Shown: positions 9,868 through 22,475, numbered from the stretch's first letter. The stretch is DNA of 64,000 nt from Linum tenue (GCA_946122785.1 CAMGYJ010000011.1:12152001-12216000); one strand, 5' to 3'. Program-made: numbers and translations. The notes: generated from the letters alone by a model not told the origin.

Positions 9868-11243
9868 TGATAGCATCGGATTTGCACATGTTTGCACTCT
9901 TGTTTCCTGACCATTTTAGCTCGAATTTGTGGTTCCTTGGCCTATTTTACGCTAGGTTGTGTTGTTTTGTCGTATCTCAGGTCCTAGCGAGTAAAGGGAT
10001 GCATAGGCGCAAGTTTCGGGTCATTTGGAGGTCAGTTGGCGATTCAAGATTCAAAATACGGGCATCCCCTGCACAATTACAGGCGTAATTGCCTATGCCC
10101 TGACCATAATTCGAATGCCGAGCCAAATCCTCAAGAATGTCTGTCGAAGCAAGAGCAGAACCAATTACGGTCGTAATTCCACGAATACTGGCAGTAATTG
10201 GATAATGACGACCGTAATTCCCCTCCTCAGTGTTAAGTGAAACGCGCGTTTTGGGTGAAATACAGGTAGGCCATATTTACGACCGTAATTCAGCCCGTAT
10301 TTCACCCAGAATCAGGTTTTTGAGGCAGATTCGAGCCAAAGGAGAGGGATCGAGTTTTTGAGCAAAAAACATAGCTTTAGAGAGAGAAAGTGCGAAGAAC
10401 AAACCCTAGGAGCTATTTGGAGTGGATTTCTCACCATTGATGCCCATATTTCATCCCTAGGAGTGAAGATCGACATCCCAGAGCAGATTATCCCCTTCTT
10501 TATAAGTATGACTGCTCTGATGTCTGTTTTCCTCTCTCTCTCTATGGAGTAGAACTTTCTCTCACTTGGGTATGAAGAACCCTAGTTTCATGTGTTAGGA
10601 ATCTTGATTGTAATGACTTTGGATTGATATACGGATTGATTTTAATCGATTGATGTATGATTCATTGAGTCAATTGAAGCCTGATAATCTTTTCTTGATT
10701 TCTGTTGCAACCTGAGATAGATAGAATCTGATTAGGTTCTTAGAGCGTCATCAATCGGTAGTAGTAGATTGGTTATACAAGAGTTAATCGATTTACTGCT
10801 TTGTACTGGAATCCAATTTCAGTAGTGGAGGTCTGTGTTTATTGCCTCACCAGTCTATCCCGGTGAAGGCTAGTCGCCTGTCGGTTAGTCTGTCTGAGAG
10901 GGTTTGATCAGCTTAAGAGATTCCAAGCTACTGTCGGATCTTCCGCAGTTTAATCAACGATAAATCAACCTAAGGTAAATTACAACTTTGACCTAACTAA
11001 GGAGCTAGGGGGACTCATTCCCGAGTGACTCTTCCCTTGCTAAAGAACTTTGTACCATTTTCTGCTTTCTTACTGCTTTTGCTTAAAATCACAATTACTC
11101 GACTTAGTTTGCTAGATAATAGATAATCACGGAGTATGCAGTAGATCTGGACCCCGGGTTGACAAATAGAGCTTGCCACTTTAGTGCATTTTCGGACTGC
11201 GATTACTCTTGGTCGCAGTTTGGTGTTGTGTTTTAGTGTGTCA
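9868..11243 (+). repeat. 5' LTR of Athila-A
   Basis: 1376 bp, matching 19327-20703 with scattered substitutions and short indels (a 10-bp stretch present here, a 13-bp stretch missing). It carries near-palindromic AATTACGGTCGTAATT-type motifs at 10070-10300, for example 10163-10178. A possible TATA (TTTATAAGTA) lies at about 10498-10508, and the matching site in the right LTR is mutated. Confidence 0.85.
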
Positions 11244-11249
11244 AGTTTT

Positions 11250-11267
11250 TTGCGCTGTTGCTGGGGA
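11250..11267 (+). other. Primer-binding site (tRNA-Asp type), mutated
   Basis: TTGCGCTGTTGCTGGGGA, six bases after the LTR, is a decayed version of the Athila primer site seen more intact in element B (TGGCGCCGTTGGCGGGGA). Three differences from B are visible. Confidence 0.7.
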
Positions 11268-11385
11268 CTTCTAGGTTATTATGGAAACGTGAAAGTTTGT
11301 TACTCTATCTCTTCTTTACCGCATTCTCTCTCTTCCACCTTTGTGCCTTCACGGGTTGTGTTTGCATTATGTGTGCAGGTAGTGC

Positions 11386-13021
11386 ATGACCCGTAGCCAG
11401 TCGGGAGACTTACTGCCATTAGATCAAGAGCTTGAACGGACTTGTAGGAACTTCAAGAGGGTTATAAAGGCGCGACTGGCTGCGGAGGAGGCTCTAGCAC
11501 AGCTGTAAATCAATCAGGAGGAAGACATGGGTGTGCCTCAAAACAATGATGTGATTGTTCCCGATGAGCACACCATGGGGTATTACTGGACCGCCAGAGC
11601 CGCAGACATGAGGTCGCCCATTCAGCACCCTCAAGTTCCAGCCAATAACTTTGAGGTGAGCACCTCTGTCATCACCATGTTGCACGGCTCGGTGGTATTC
11701 CGTGCAAGGAGGGGGAGTGCCCCCGATCACATCTGCGATGATTCCATGAGCTCATCGATGGGATCAAGATAAATGGGGTCCCAGCCGATGCCATCCAGCT
11801 GAGGTACTTCCCATTTACTCTGGAGGGGCAAGCCAAGGAGTGGCTAGACACTCGACCTCCAGGCTCGATCACCATGTTCGCCAACCTGGCGGACAAGTTC
11901 CTCACTCGCTACCATCCTCCGTCGAAGACAGCGGACTTGCAGAAGCAGATCACCCACTTTAACCAGGATGAAGATGAGACCATTCAGGATGCTTGGGAAA
12001 GATACACCAGTCTTTCCTCAAGTGTCCCAACCATGGTTTTACTGACACCTTCAAGGTGGGCACCTTTGACCATGCCCTCTTCCCAAAATACAAGCAGCTG
12101 ATTGACTCGGTTTGCGGCAGGAATATGCTCACCAAGACACCACCACAGCTGAATCAACTCTTTGAAGAGATGGCAGAGCAGAGATATGATTGGGGAACTG
12201 CGAGTAGATCGATACGAGCACCAGGGCGGGGTGTGCATGTTGTAGCCACCCAGTCGTCTGATTTGGTACAAGTGGTATCTAAACTGGTCTCGGCCATTGA
12301 TCGTTCTGGGCTGGTTTCAGGGACAAGACAGCAACAGGCGATGCACTGCCAGTGGTGCGAAAGCTCCCATCACACTGTGGAGGACTGTCAGGCGATGAGG
12401 GAGTCGACTACTCCCTAGGAGCAGGTGGACTTCATCGGCAATGCCAGGCGTTTCGACCCCTACAGCAACACGTACAACGAGGGGTGGCGCCCGCATCCCA
12501 ACTTCTCCTGGGGTGGGACCAATCCTAGACCACCAGTCTTCCAAGGACCGCCAGGCTTCCAGAGGCTTCCTTACCAACCCAAACAAGGCCAATTTCAACA
12601 GCAACAGCCTCTCTACCCGCTCAGACAGGGGCTAGTTCCTCCTCAGTCACAGATGCGGCCATTTCAGCAGTCAGGTGCAGCTCCCACAGCCCCAGTACAG
12701 AGTGATCCGATTGCTGATTTGTGCGATCTGGTGGGTTCTCTGGCCTCTTCCAATGCTAATTAGTTCAGTAATATCGAGCAGTTCATGGAGAAAGCCTTTG
12801 GTAAATTCATGGAGCTTGAGAATTGCCAGAGAAACACGCAAGCTGTATTGCGGGACATCCAGACCCAGTTGGGGAGTGTGGCACAGGCTGTAGCACAGAG
12901 GACTCTTGGTACTTTACCTGGTCAGACCATTCCTCATCTGCAGGACCCAAATGAGCACTGGAAGGCCATTACTACCAGGAGTGGCAAAGTGACTGCTGAC
13001 CCACCTGTCCAGACACGATAG
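11386..13021 (+). pseudogene. Athila-A gag pseudogene
   Basis: The frame starts MTRSQSGDLLPLD at 11386, the same start as element B. A stop falls at 11506-11508 and at least two frameshifts follow (near 11690 and 12000). The retrotransposon gag domain is recognisable (blocks such as EGQAKEWLDTRPPGS, LADKFLTRYHPPSKTADLQ and DAWERY). A zinc knuckle C-x2-C-x4-H-x4-C (CQWCESSHHTVEDC) lies near 12350. A Pro/Gln-rich tail and a segment ending in TRSGKV lead toward pol. It would form the particle shell, but this copy cannot make a full Gag. Confidence 0.8.
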
Positions 13022-13066
13022 GAGAGAGAGACACCTGCTTCAACACTTCCAGCTAATGAAGAGGAA

Positions 13067-16000
13067 ATGGAAAAGGAGGTTGAGGTGTCTACTCCTAAGC
13101 CACAACCAGTGGTGAAGGAGTATGTACCGCTACTTCCCTTTCCTACTCGGTTACACAAAGACCGACTGGAGACTGAGTTTGCCAAGTTCATGGCAATGCT
13201 GAAGCAAGTAAACATCATTATGCCCTTCATGGAGGCATTATCGAAGATGCCCAAGTATGCTAAGTTCATGAAGGATCTCCTCACCAACAAGAGGAAGTTT
13301 GGGGAGCTGTCGATGGTGATGCTGAACGAGGAGTGTTCTGCCATCCTGCAGAACAAGCTACCAGAGAAGCGCAATGACCCAGGGAGTTTTACTATTTTTT
13401 GCATGATTGGTAGTTTTCATATAGGAAAGTCCTTGGCAGATTTGGGCGCTAGCATAATGTCATGCCATATAAACTGTTTAAAAAACTAGGTCTAGGTGAA
13501 CCCAGTAATACTAGGATGAGCATTCAACTTGCTGATAGATCCATTGTGCATCCTAGGTAGGGGTGGGCATTCGGTCGGTTCGGTTTCGACCGAACAGAAA
13601 TTATGAATATCGGGTCTTCGATCCCAAACCTCAAACCGAATTCGAACCGAATTATAATTCGGTTCAGTCGATTTAAACCGAATTATAATTCGGTTCGGTT
13701 TTTCACACAAAACCGAATTTGTGAAGCTACTTGTATTTTCTCACTTTTAAATTAATTTTCACCCCTAATATAAACAATAAATATTCAATTATATGCATCA
13801 TCAATGATGAAACTAAACTTTTTAACACATAAGTCATAAAACATTTCAAATATTTAAGTCTAAAAACACCTACAAACATAAAAATCCACCATTTGGAGCC
13901 TGCAATTATAGTATTTCGTTTTTTGATCGGAAATTCGGTTCGGTTGAAAGAACCTTGATTTCCGAACTATCCCTATTTTTCTTCCGAATTCCAAACCGAA
14001 TAGCATTAATTCGGTTTCGGTTCGGTTAGGTTCGGGTTTACCGAACCGTTTTCCCACCCCTAATCCTAGGGGCATTGCAAAGGACTTGATAGTCGCAGTA
14101 GGGCCATTCTCATATCGTGTTGACTTTGTGACTCTTGATATAAATGAGGATGTGGATGTGCCTTTAATACTGGGTAGACCTTTTCTCGCCACCGCCAAGG
14201 CGCTTATTGATGTGAATGATGGGAAATTATTTTTGCGGGCTGGGGGTGAACAAATCACCTTCTTAGTTTCTGATAATATGAAGCACCCCCAGCTCCATGA
14301 TGATCAAAACTACTGTGATGTTATTGCAGATTTTGAGACCGCACTTGCCATCACGAGTGCGGGTACTGACAATTTCCTCGAGCATTGTCTTTTGCTAGGG
14401 GAACAAGCATCACAAAAGTTGCAGCTGGAGGAGCAGCTCGCGGAGCTAGATGAAGATGCGATCGAGGGGCGAGAGAAACCATTCAAGTCGATCCCTATCT
14501 CGCCTTGGATTTGCCACATCATTGGAGGGGAATAAGCTCCCGGTCATTATCAGGTCGGATCTAACACCCGAGCAGAAGAGCAGGCTGGTGGCTCTACTAC
14601 AGAAGTATGCCCGGGCCATGGCGTGGAAGATAACCGACATCATAGGAATTAGTCCATCCTTCTGCTCCCATAGAATTTTGATGGAGGATGAGGTTAAGCC
14701 TGTCAGACAGCCGCAGCGGAGATTGACTCCTAACTTGGAGGCAGTGGTCCGGGCAGAGATTGTGAAGCTGATGGATGCAGGGATCATCTTTGCTATATCT
14801 GATAGCAAGTGGGTCGGCCCCACTCAGGTGGTCCTGAAGAAAGGCGGGATGACTGTGGTCCCGAATGAGAAGAACGAGTTGATCTCGATGCGGACCGTGA
14901 CCAGCTGGAGAGTCTGCATCGATTACAGGCGCCTGAACGATGCCACCAGGAAGGACCATTTTCCCCTACCTTTCATTCATCAGATGCTGGAGAGGTTGGC
15001 TGGCCATGAGTTTTATTGCTTTCTGGATGGCATGTCTGGTTATTTCCAGATTCCTATCACGTCAGAGGATCAGGCGAAGACCACATTCACTTGTCCCTTC
15101 GGTACCTTTGCTTACCGGAGGATTCCATTCAAGCTGTGTAATGCACCGGCGACCTTCCAGAGATGCATGCTGGCGATCTTCGACCGACTGGTCGGAGAGA
15201 TCATGGAAGTCTTCTTGGATGACTTCTCGGTTTACGGAGACTCCTTCACTCATTGTCTCCATAACCTGGAACTCGTTCTGAAGATGTGCGAGGAGACTAA
15301 TTTGGCACTCAGCTGGGAGAAGTGCCATTTTATGGTTCGTGAGGGGATTGTGCTCGGGCACAAGATCTCCAAGCAGGGGATTGAGGTAGATCACATAAAG
15401 ATAGAAACGATCAGTAAGCTACCTCATCCCATTTTTGTGAAGGGGATCCGCAGCTTTCTGGGCCACGCAGGTTTCTACAGGCGGTTTATTAAGGATTTCT
15501 CGAAGATTTTCCTGCCTCTGACCAAGGTACTGGAAAAGGATGCACCATTCCAGTTCACTCCTGAGTGCACAGCTACATTCGAGACATTGAAGGAGAAGCT
15601 TACCCATGCACCCATCATGGTGACTCCTGACTGGTCTCTTCCTTTTAAGCTGATGTGCGATGCGAGTGACTATGCAGTCGGAGCAGTTCTGGGCCAGAGA
15701 CGCGAGAAGCACTTCCAGCCCATCTACTACGCGTCGAAGACCTTGAACGATGCACAGGAGAACTACACCACCACTGAAAAGGAGCTACTCGTTGTGGTGT
15801 ATGCATTTGATAAGTTCCGACCATATCTGGTGCTCTCCCATGTGATGGTCTACACAGATCACTCGGCGATTCGCTATCTGATGAGCAAGGCTGATGCAAA
15901 GCCTAGGCTCATCCGCTGGATCCTGCTTCTGTAGGAATTTGATATCGAGATCCGGGACAAGAAGGGAGCCGAGAATGTTGCTGCAAATCATCTATCACGG

Positions 16001-17406
16001 TTGGAAGCCCATCCGGTGGACAACTTCGTGGAAGAGATCGATGCTCCTTCCCCGGTGAGCGATTGCCGGCGATGGCATTGGTGGACAGCGTGGCCCCTTG
16101 GTATTCTGACTTTGCCAATTATCTGGTGGGCAAGCAGCTACCGAAGGAGATGGCTACTCATGCAAAGCGCAACTTCTTCTCCGACCTGAAGCATTATTTC
16201 TGGGAGGATCCTTACCTCTTCAGGGTTGGAGCAGATGGCGTGATCCGGCGCTGTGTCATGTAGCACGAGATTGGATACATCCTGTGTCAATGCCATGAGG
16301 GACCTACTGGCGTCACCATGGAGGAAACCGCACGGCGCGGAAGGTGCTCCAGTCGGGCTTCTATTGGCCCTACTCTTCAAGGATGCAGACACCTTCGCAC
16401 GACAGTGCGACCGCTGCCAAAGGTCATGTAACATTTCTTCCCGGGATGAGATGCCCCAACATATATCTGTCGTTTGTAAAATTGTTGATGTTTGGGGCAT
16501 CGATTTCATGGGCCCATTCCCTCCATCTTTTGGCAATCTGTACATACTGGTTGCAGTCGACTACGTCTCGAGGTGGCAGAAGCTGAAGCCATGCCCACCA
16601 ATGATGCAAGACGGGTATGGTCATTTATGAAGCAGTTGTTTTCCCGGTTCGGGACACCGCACGCCATCATAAGTGATAGAGGAACCCATTTTCAAGGGCA
16701 ATTCAATAAGCTCCTCTCTCGCTATGGTGTTAAGCATCAGGTGTCGGTGACTTACCATCCCCAATCAAATAGTCAAGCCGAGCTGATGAACCGAGAGCTT
16801 AAAAGAATATTCTAAAAGACGGTGGATCAGTCTCGCAAGGATTGGTCCACCAAACTCGATGATGCTCTTTGGGCATATAGGGCAGCCTACAAAAACCCGA
16901 TTGGTACTTCACCCTACAGGCTTGTCTATAGGAAGGCGTGTCATTTGCCAGTAGAGCTATAGCACAATCCCTTCTGGGCCCTTAAGCTGCTAAATATGGA
17001 TTTGAGTGTTGCACGTACTGAACGTAAGCTGCAACTGCTGGAGTTGGAGGAATGGTGTTACCACGCCTACGAGAACACCCTGCTCTTTAAGGAGCGAACC
17101 AAGCGCCTCCACGACACTCGGTTGAGGGGCCCGAAGGAGTTTCAGGTAGGTGATCGTGTTCTTCTCTTCAATGCACGCCTGAAACTCTCTCCGGGCAAGC
17201 TACGTTCGAGGTGGTCGGGACATTTCAGGGTCACCCAAGTATTCCCGCACAGTGCGATGGAGATCAACAATGCTCAAACTAAGTCGTTCAAAGTGAACGA
17301 CCACCTCTTAAAGTTGTACTTGGGAGGTGATGTCGAGCGCGCAGAGCTACTGATCAAGTTGGAGGACCCTTTGTTCCTCTACTGGCGTCCAGCTAAAAGA
17401 CGGTAA
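13067..17406 (+). pseudogene. Athila-A pol pseudogene (PR-RT-RH-INT)
   Basis: Protease: DLGAS near 13439, then a one-base loss at the ASI-N-V position and a 505-bp hAT insertion, resuming with LILGRPFLATAKA near 14170. Reverse transcriptase: about 14540-15420 with RVCIDYRRLND, the YFQIP block and a FLDDFSVYG catalytic box. RNase H: 15640-15990 (CDASDYAVGAVLGQ, TTTEKELL, TDHSAIRYL), cut by a stop at 15932-15934. Integrase: H2C2 zinc finger at 16270-16430, catalytic D (GIDFMGP), second D (SDRGTHF) and E (NSQAELMNRE) near 16790, with a frameshift around 16600 and a stop at 16813-16815. A C-terminal chromatin-contact-like region (GPKEFQVGDRVLLFNARLKL) ends at 17406. All enzyme domains are present but the frame is broken at least five times. 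Confidence 0.85.
13558..14062. mobile_element. hAT MITE inside the Athila-A protease
   Basis: 505 bp with termini TAGGGGTGGGCA and (inverted) TAGGGGTGGGAA, flanked by a perfect 8-bp duplication ATCCTAGG (13550-13557, 14063-14070). Element B carries the uninterrupted target (GTGCATCCTAGGGGTAT, near 62117). There is no coding sequence, and many GGTTCGGTTT/AACCGAA motifs form imperfect inverted repeats. Confidence 0.95.
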
Positions 17407-19311
17407 AGAAGCACTTGTGGGGAGGAAACACCACCACGGTTTGCATTTCTGTCCTTTTTCCTTTTCACTTTTGTTGGTTTTTTAGTCTGTCTAGAGTCTG
17501 TCTGGAATGTATTTCGTGCCCCGGATGGTCTGTTTTTGTCTATGGTGGTGTATATTTTCGAGCCGGGGCACGAATGGGTTTGGCTGTCCGAAAATGCGGT
17601 TTAAATATTTTGACAGGGGGCACTCCACAGTGCAATTACGGGCAAGGGGGACTCATTTACGGTAGTATTTTCTTGTCCCCCTGCCCGTAATTCAGTCAGA
17701 ATAGGGGAAGAGCCTTGGAAGTGCAATTACGGTCATGACCAGGCCAATTACGGTCGTAATCGTGTCCGTAATTGGTTCAGAGAGCAGAACCCTCGCGTGG
17801 TTGGAATTACGGGCTGGACCAGGTCAATTACGGTCGTAATTCAGCCCGTAATTTGGCCATGGCATTTAAAAATCGGGCGACGCCCGTATCTTCTATCTCT
17901 CTCCTCACTTTTTTCGGATCACCTCTCTCTCTTGTCACTGGAAATCGCCCCTCCCTTCTCCTCCGGCGGTTTTCCGACCATATCTCCCTCACTGGACCAC
18001 CAAATCCAAATCCGAAAACACCCCGTTCTCCTCTTGTCGGTGCGCACAATTCTAGACCAGTGGGGTCAAGTTTGGTGGTGGATTGATCACTTGTCCTTGA
18101 CAGTTGTTTATGCATCTAGTTCAGGGAATCAGAATGAGAGATAGAGAATCTAGGTAGCCATGTGAGATTTGACTGCTCGTTTCTTTCTTGTGTGATAGAT
18201 CCCTCTTCCATGATGTGTAGCATTCACGTTGTCATTAGGTAAGATGATGGAGGCATAGGAATAGCCCACGACCAAATTGACTGTCCTGGTGTGTCATACC
18301 CCCTAGTCAGCCCCTTTGAGCCGTGTAATTTCCTTCTTTCGGTCTACAATGGAAAATCACCCTTTTGCATCTCTTAGAAGGTTCCACAGAGTGGTTTTTG
18401 CATGTTCTCTGCTGTTTCTGCCAGAAATAATGTGAGGGTTGGAGGTAGTTCTTAAAAGTTGGGCATGTATTTGAAAAATGTGCAGATGTGGTGGTTCTCT
18501 CAAGAAATGAAAAAAAATTGAATGAAAGCAAAAGAGACCCACTACCAAAAATTCTGAATCATGCTCGTTAAGTAGTGTTTCTTAGCAGGCTAGCTTAGAA
18601 ATACTAACATTATAATGACCTCCTTCGCTCTTGTGCTCTAAAGAATTTGAGTAATGCAGAATGGCAGAAAGAAAGTAAGTGGTTTGATTGGTTGTGAATG
18701 TGTTGGGTTTGAAACTGTGGAACCTTGTGTTATGAATACTTCCACCACCTATAAGGCCTTTTCCCCATGACCAAGACCCTAGCCAGTCATCTGAACCTGT
18801 GTCTAAGACCTCTGGATTAGTTAGTGGACATCCCTTATGTGAACTCTGACTTTTAGAGGCTGCTATCATGGTGAAGAGACGTTAGGGATTGAGAGAATAA
18901 GCATGCACATTTTTCGCATAAATTTTCCTGACCTCACTGGTCGAGAGTGAGCGATTCATTTTCATATTCTCTATACTCTTTACCCCAGTGAGGACCTAGA
19001 TGGCTCGGTCTTGATTCTGATGTCTTGAGTTTGATGCATGCAATGAGTGTCTTGGCTAAGTGGTTGAGTCGAGTCTATGTTGGTTGGTGAACAGAAGGGA
19101 GAATCTTCCTTTACCCGATTTTGCTGCACTCGAATTTCCTCTATGGTAGTTGTCTAGGTTGCTGTTGAAGTTGTCCATGTGTTAATGATCAAAAGCCAGC
19201 ATGATTCACGTGTTTCGTGCCTATATGATATGTCCCCAAAGTTTGCATGATTGAAATGAGTTGAGCTTACCTTGTATCTGACTTGGTTTGCTTGGGGACA
19301 AGCAAACGGTT
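17407..19311 (+). other. Athila-A post-pol region, no envelope-like frame
   Basis: 1.9 kb between integrase and the polypurine tract. It holds a palindrome array like that of the LTRs (17620-17860), then a pyrimidine-rich stretch. No open frame with transmembrane or env-like character is visible, although several Athila relatives have one here. It appears to be non-coding. Confidence 0.6.
17620..17860. repeat. Array of near-palindromic AATTACGG/CCGTAATT motifs
   Basis: At least eight half or full motifs occur in 240 bp, including complete AATTACGGTCGTAATT at 17826-17841 and a near-complete copy at about 17744-17759. The same motif array occurs in both LTRs of this element (10070-10300, 19525-19770). 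Confidence 0.85.
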
Positions 19312-19326
19312 AAGTGTGGGGGAATT
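19312..19326 (+). other. Polypurine tract of Athila-A
   Basis: AAGTGTGGGGGAATT immediately precedes the 3' LTR, the usual plus-strand priming site. Confidence 0.75.
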
Positions 19327-20703
19327 TGATAGCAACGTATTTGCACATGTTTGCACTCTTGTTTCCTGACCATTTTAGGTCGAATTTGTGCTATTTTACG
19401 CTAGGTTGTGTTGTTTTGTCGTATCTCAGGTCCTAGCGAGTAAAGGGATGCATAGGCGCAAGTTTCAGGTCATTTGGAGGTCAGTTGGCGATTCAAGATT
19501 CAAACTACGGGCATCCCCTGCACAATTACGGGCGTAATTGCCTCTGCCCTGACCATAATTCGAATGCCGAGACAAATCCTCAAGAATGTCTGTCGAAGAT
19601 CAAAATACGGGCAAGAGCAGAACCAATTACGGTCGTAATTCCACGAATGCTGGCAGTAATTGGATAATGACGACCGTAATTCCCCTCCTCAGTGTTAAGT
19701 GAAACACGCGTTTTGGGTGAAATACGGGCAGGCCATGTTTACGACCGTAATTCAGCCCGTATTTCGCCCATAATCTGGTTTTTGAGGCAGATTCGAGCCA
19801 AAAGAGAGGGAATCGAGTTTTTGAGCAAAAAATAGAGCTTTAGAGAGATAAAGTGCGAAGAACAAACCCTAGGAGCTATTTGGAGTGGATTTCTCGCCAT
19901 TGAAGCCCAGATTTCATCCCCAGGAGTGAAGATCGACATCCCAGAGTAGATTATCCCCATCTTTATGAGTATGACTGCTCTGATTTCTGTTTTCCTCTCT
20001 CTCTATGAAGTAGAACCTTCTCTCACTTGGGTATGAAGAACCCTAGTTCCATGTGTTAGGAATCTTGATTGTAATGACTTTGGATTGATATACTGATTGA
20101 TTTTAATCGCTTTATGCATGATTCATTGAGTCAATTGAAGTCTGATCATCTTTTCTTGATTTCTGCTCCATCCTGAGATAGATAGAATCTGATTAGGTTG
20201 TTAGAGCTTCATCAATCGGTAGTAGTATATTGGTTATATGAGAGTTAATCGATTTACTGCTTTGTACTGGAATCCAATTCCAGTGGTGGAGGTCTGTGTT
20301 TATTGCCTCAGCAGTCTATCCCGGTGAAGGCTAGTCGCCTGCCGGTTAGTCTGGCTGAGAGGGCTTGGTCAGGTTAAGAGATTCCAAGCTACTGTCGGAT
20401 CTTTCGCAGTTTAATCACCAGTAAATCAACCTAAGATAATTACAACTTTGACCTAACTAAGGAGTTAGGGGGACTCATTCCCGAGTGACTCTTCCCTTGC
20501 TAAAGAACTTCGAACCATTTCCTGCTTTCTTACTGCTTTTGCTTAAAATCACAATCACTCGACTTAGTTTGCTAGATAATAGATATTCACGGAGTAGGCA
20601 GTAGATCTGGACCCCGGGTTGACAAATAGAGCTTGCCACTTTAGTGCATTTCCGGACTGCGATTACACTTGGTCGCAATTTGGTGTTGTGTTTTAGCGTG
20701 TCA
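19327..20703 (+). repeat. 3' LTR of Athila-A
   Basis: 1377 bp beginning TGATAGCAACG and ending GCGTGTCA. It is paired with 9868-11243. Identity looks about 95% or better by eye, indicating an old but not ancient insertion. The palindrome motif is intact at 19625-19640. Confidence 0.85.
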
Positions 20704-21064
20704 AAAAACGTTCAAGTTTGATCACTCAAAATATTTAAATCCATTGGTGGTACTTCAGATTACTTAAACCGTTCACGTTTGGTCACTCTCCGCCCAACTC
20801 CGTTAACTTTTGCTTACGTGGCGGTCAACTCTAAAAGTTGACCGTTAAATGTGTGATGTGGCAATTTAAAATTAATAAAATTAAAATTTTTAAAATTACC
20901 ATCTCATTTCCACCGCATTATCACTTTTATTTAAATAAATAAAAAACCCTAATTTCTTCTAATCCCAATACCAATACCCCTCCGTCGCTGCCACTTCCAT
21001 TGTTGAAACTTCCCAGTCAAACTAAATTGGGTTTGGGAAGGGGAAAGATCTCTCCATTTACCAG

Positions 21065-21325
21065 TCATGAATCAAATTCCAGCCTCAGGAAGCAGCAACG
21101 GGAACGACCGTGAGAGCTACGGAGAGAATTAGAGACAACTATTTGCCTCCGGTGACCTCGCAAGGCGGCTATTATCTCGTCCACAGACACAAACGTGCCG
21201 GCAAAAGTCCCGAGGAACAGTCCGTATCTCACCGTCTCCTTGACTGCTAGAGTGATGGCTTCACTATTGGTGAAGCCCAAAGGCTTTCTAGAGGAAAATT
21301 CGAAAGCGAATTGCTCAAATACCAA
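21065..21325 (-). pseudogene. Captured fragment resembling a plant TMEM135/Tim17-family membrane protein
   Basis: The minus-strand frame reads FEQFAFEFSSRKPLGF, then AVKETVRYGLFLGTFAGTF and SVDEIIAALRGHRR, after which similarity stops at a likely exon end. The RYGLFLGTFAGTFVSVDE pattern is what I remember from plant TMEM135-like/Tim17-family proteins of organelle membranes. No ATG opens the frame, and it reads back into an untranslated or intronic segment. It is interpreted as an exon captured by the surrounding MULE. The family call is from memory and should be confirmed by a protein search. Confidence 0.45.
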
Positions 21326-21408
21326 GCTGAGAATCGGAGGGAGGTGGAAAAGAGATTGAGGAGAATTAATTGAGATGCAAACCTTGTGCGGCAGAGGCGA
21401 GCGAGAAT

Positions 21409-22475
21409 TAAGGCGGGCATTTCGGTTTCTGGTAAGCGGGTAACCGACGATTTTAATCGAAAATCGTCAATTACCAGCTAACCGAAAACCGATCGGTTAC
21501 CTTGATGGTCGGTGGTCGGATGAGAAAAGAAAGGGGTCGGTTGACCAAGTAACTGACGGTGATTAACCACGGTTGTCCGACTAATCGGCCCCAACCGAGA
21601 GCCACTTAACCTTCCACAAAATTCTTTCCAGATTCATCTCCATTCTCATATCTTGAATCTAAAAATTTACTTCCCAAATCCAGGAAGAAGAAGAAGCAGT
21701 AGTAGTAATCCCTCTCTCAACAATTTCTCTATATTCACTCCTCTTCCTCTACACTCTCACCACCGTCATAGCCAACAAGCAGACCTACATCGTCCACCTC
21801 GCCTCCACCGTCGTGTCGCCTTCCACATCGCTGTCCGCCTCCTTCCCATCGCGGTCAGCGTCGTGCCGTCCCGTACGCCTCCTTCCCGTCGCGGAGCAGG
21901 CCACCAGCCTAGTAACAACATCATCTCACGTCGTCCTCATCGTCAATCCAACAAACCATCTCTTTCCCCGGCGACGACCCCGGCGATGATCCAGGGCCTC
22001 CGCTCCGCCATTTCCGTGCACGACCCCCTGCTTCTCCTCCTCGAATCGCCAACCGCCCTGCCCCGACGTCGCCTCCACTCACCGGCCGCCGCCACTATGT
22101 CTCTGCTTCTCCTCCATGGTCGTGGTGTCCAGATCTGAAATGAAAGAAGGAAGGAGAGAGACGGAAGGAGTGGTGGCCTGCCTGGTGGTGGGGGGTTTTA
22201 ATGGAGAAATGAAGGAGAGAGAAGGATGGAGGAGATAAGGAATATGTGGTGGGAGGATTTTTGGGGGTTTTTTTTAATTATTTTTTTGGAGATTAGGGAG
22301 TGTTTTTCGGGTATGCGGCTAACCGAAGCAAAACCGATAACCGACCAATCGGTGGTCGGCTAACCGTAGTGTCCCTCGTGGTCGGTTATCGGCAGCGGGA
22401 GGTGGTGGCTCGGTTTAACCGATAATCGAGAAATCGGTTTTCTGTTAAACCAAAACCGAACGACTGACACCTCTA
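21409..22475. mobile_element. hAT-type element nested in the MULE
   Basis: The right end inverts to TAGAGGTGTCAGTCGTTCGG and the left end reads TAAGGCGGGCATTTCGG. Flanking octamers GCGAGAAT (21401-21408) and GTAAGAAT (22476-22483) match 6 of 8. Subterminal regions are dense in GGTAACCG/CGGTTATC motifs in inverted orientation. The GC-rich middle (21650-22140) includes a possible protease propeptide fragment. Confidence 0.55.
21744..21830 (+). pseudogene. Possible captured subtilase propeptide fragment
   Basis: One frame reads LYTLTTVIANKQTYIVHLAS. KQTYIVH(M/L) is the hallmark start of the plant subtilisin-like protease propeptide, directly after a signal peptide. The similarity covers only about 20 residues and then dissolves into Ser/Pro-rich sequence, so it is at best an exon scrap inside the nested hAT-type element. 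Confidence 0.35.

Larger units (their letters stand above)
9868..20703 (+). mobile_element. Athila-type Ty3/gypsy retrotransposon A (decayed, complete ends)
   Basis: Two LTRs of about 1.38 kb, starting TGATAGCA and ending GTGTCA, flank a 8.1-kb interior. A 5-bp AAAAA duplication (9863-9867 and 20704-20708) is readable although low in complexity. The primer-binding site is tRNA-Asp-like, and the order is gag, protease, RT, RNase H, integrase. Long LTRs, the Asp primer site and a DLGAS protease fit the Athila clade. The gag and pol frames contain stops and shifts. Pol is followed by about 1.9 kb with no envelope-like frame. Confidence 0.85.

Noticed and set aside
13492..13710. Minus-strand frame overlapping the hAT terminus
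   Set aside because: It is created by the GGTTCGG-rich terminal repeat of the MITE and has no protein-like features.
17772..18144. Possible envelope-like gene after Athila-A pol
   Set aside because: Overlapping short frames in all phases, no signal peptide or membrane segment, and they fall in the palindrome array and pyrimidine-rich region.
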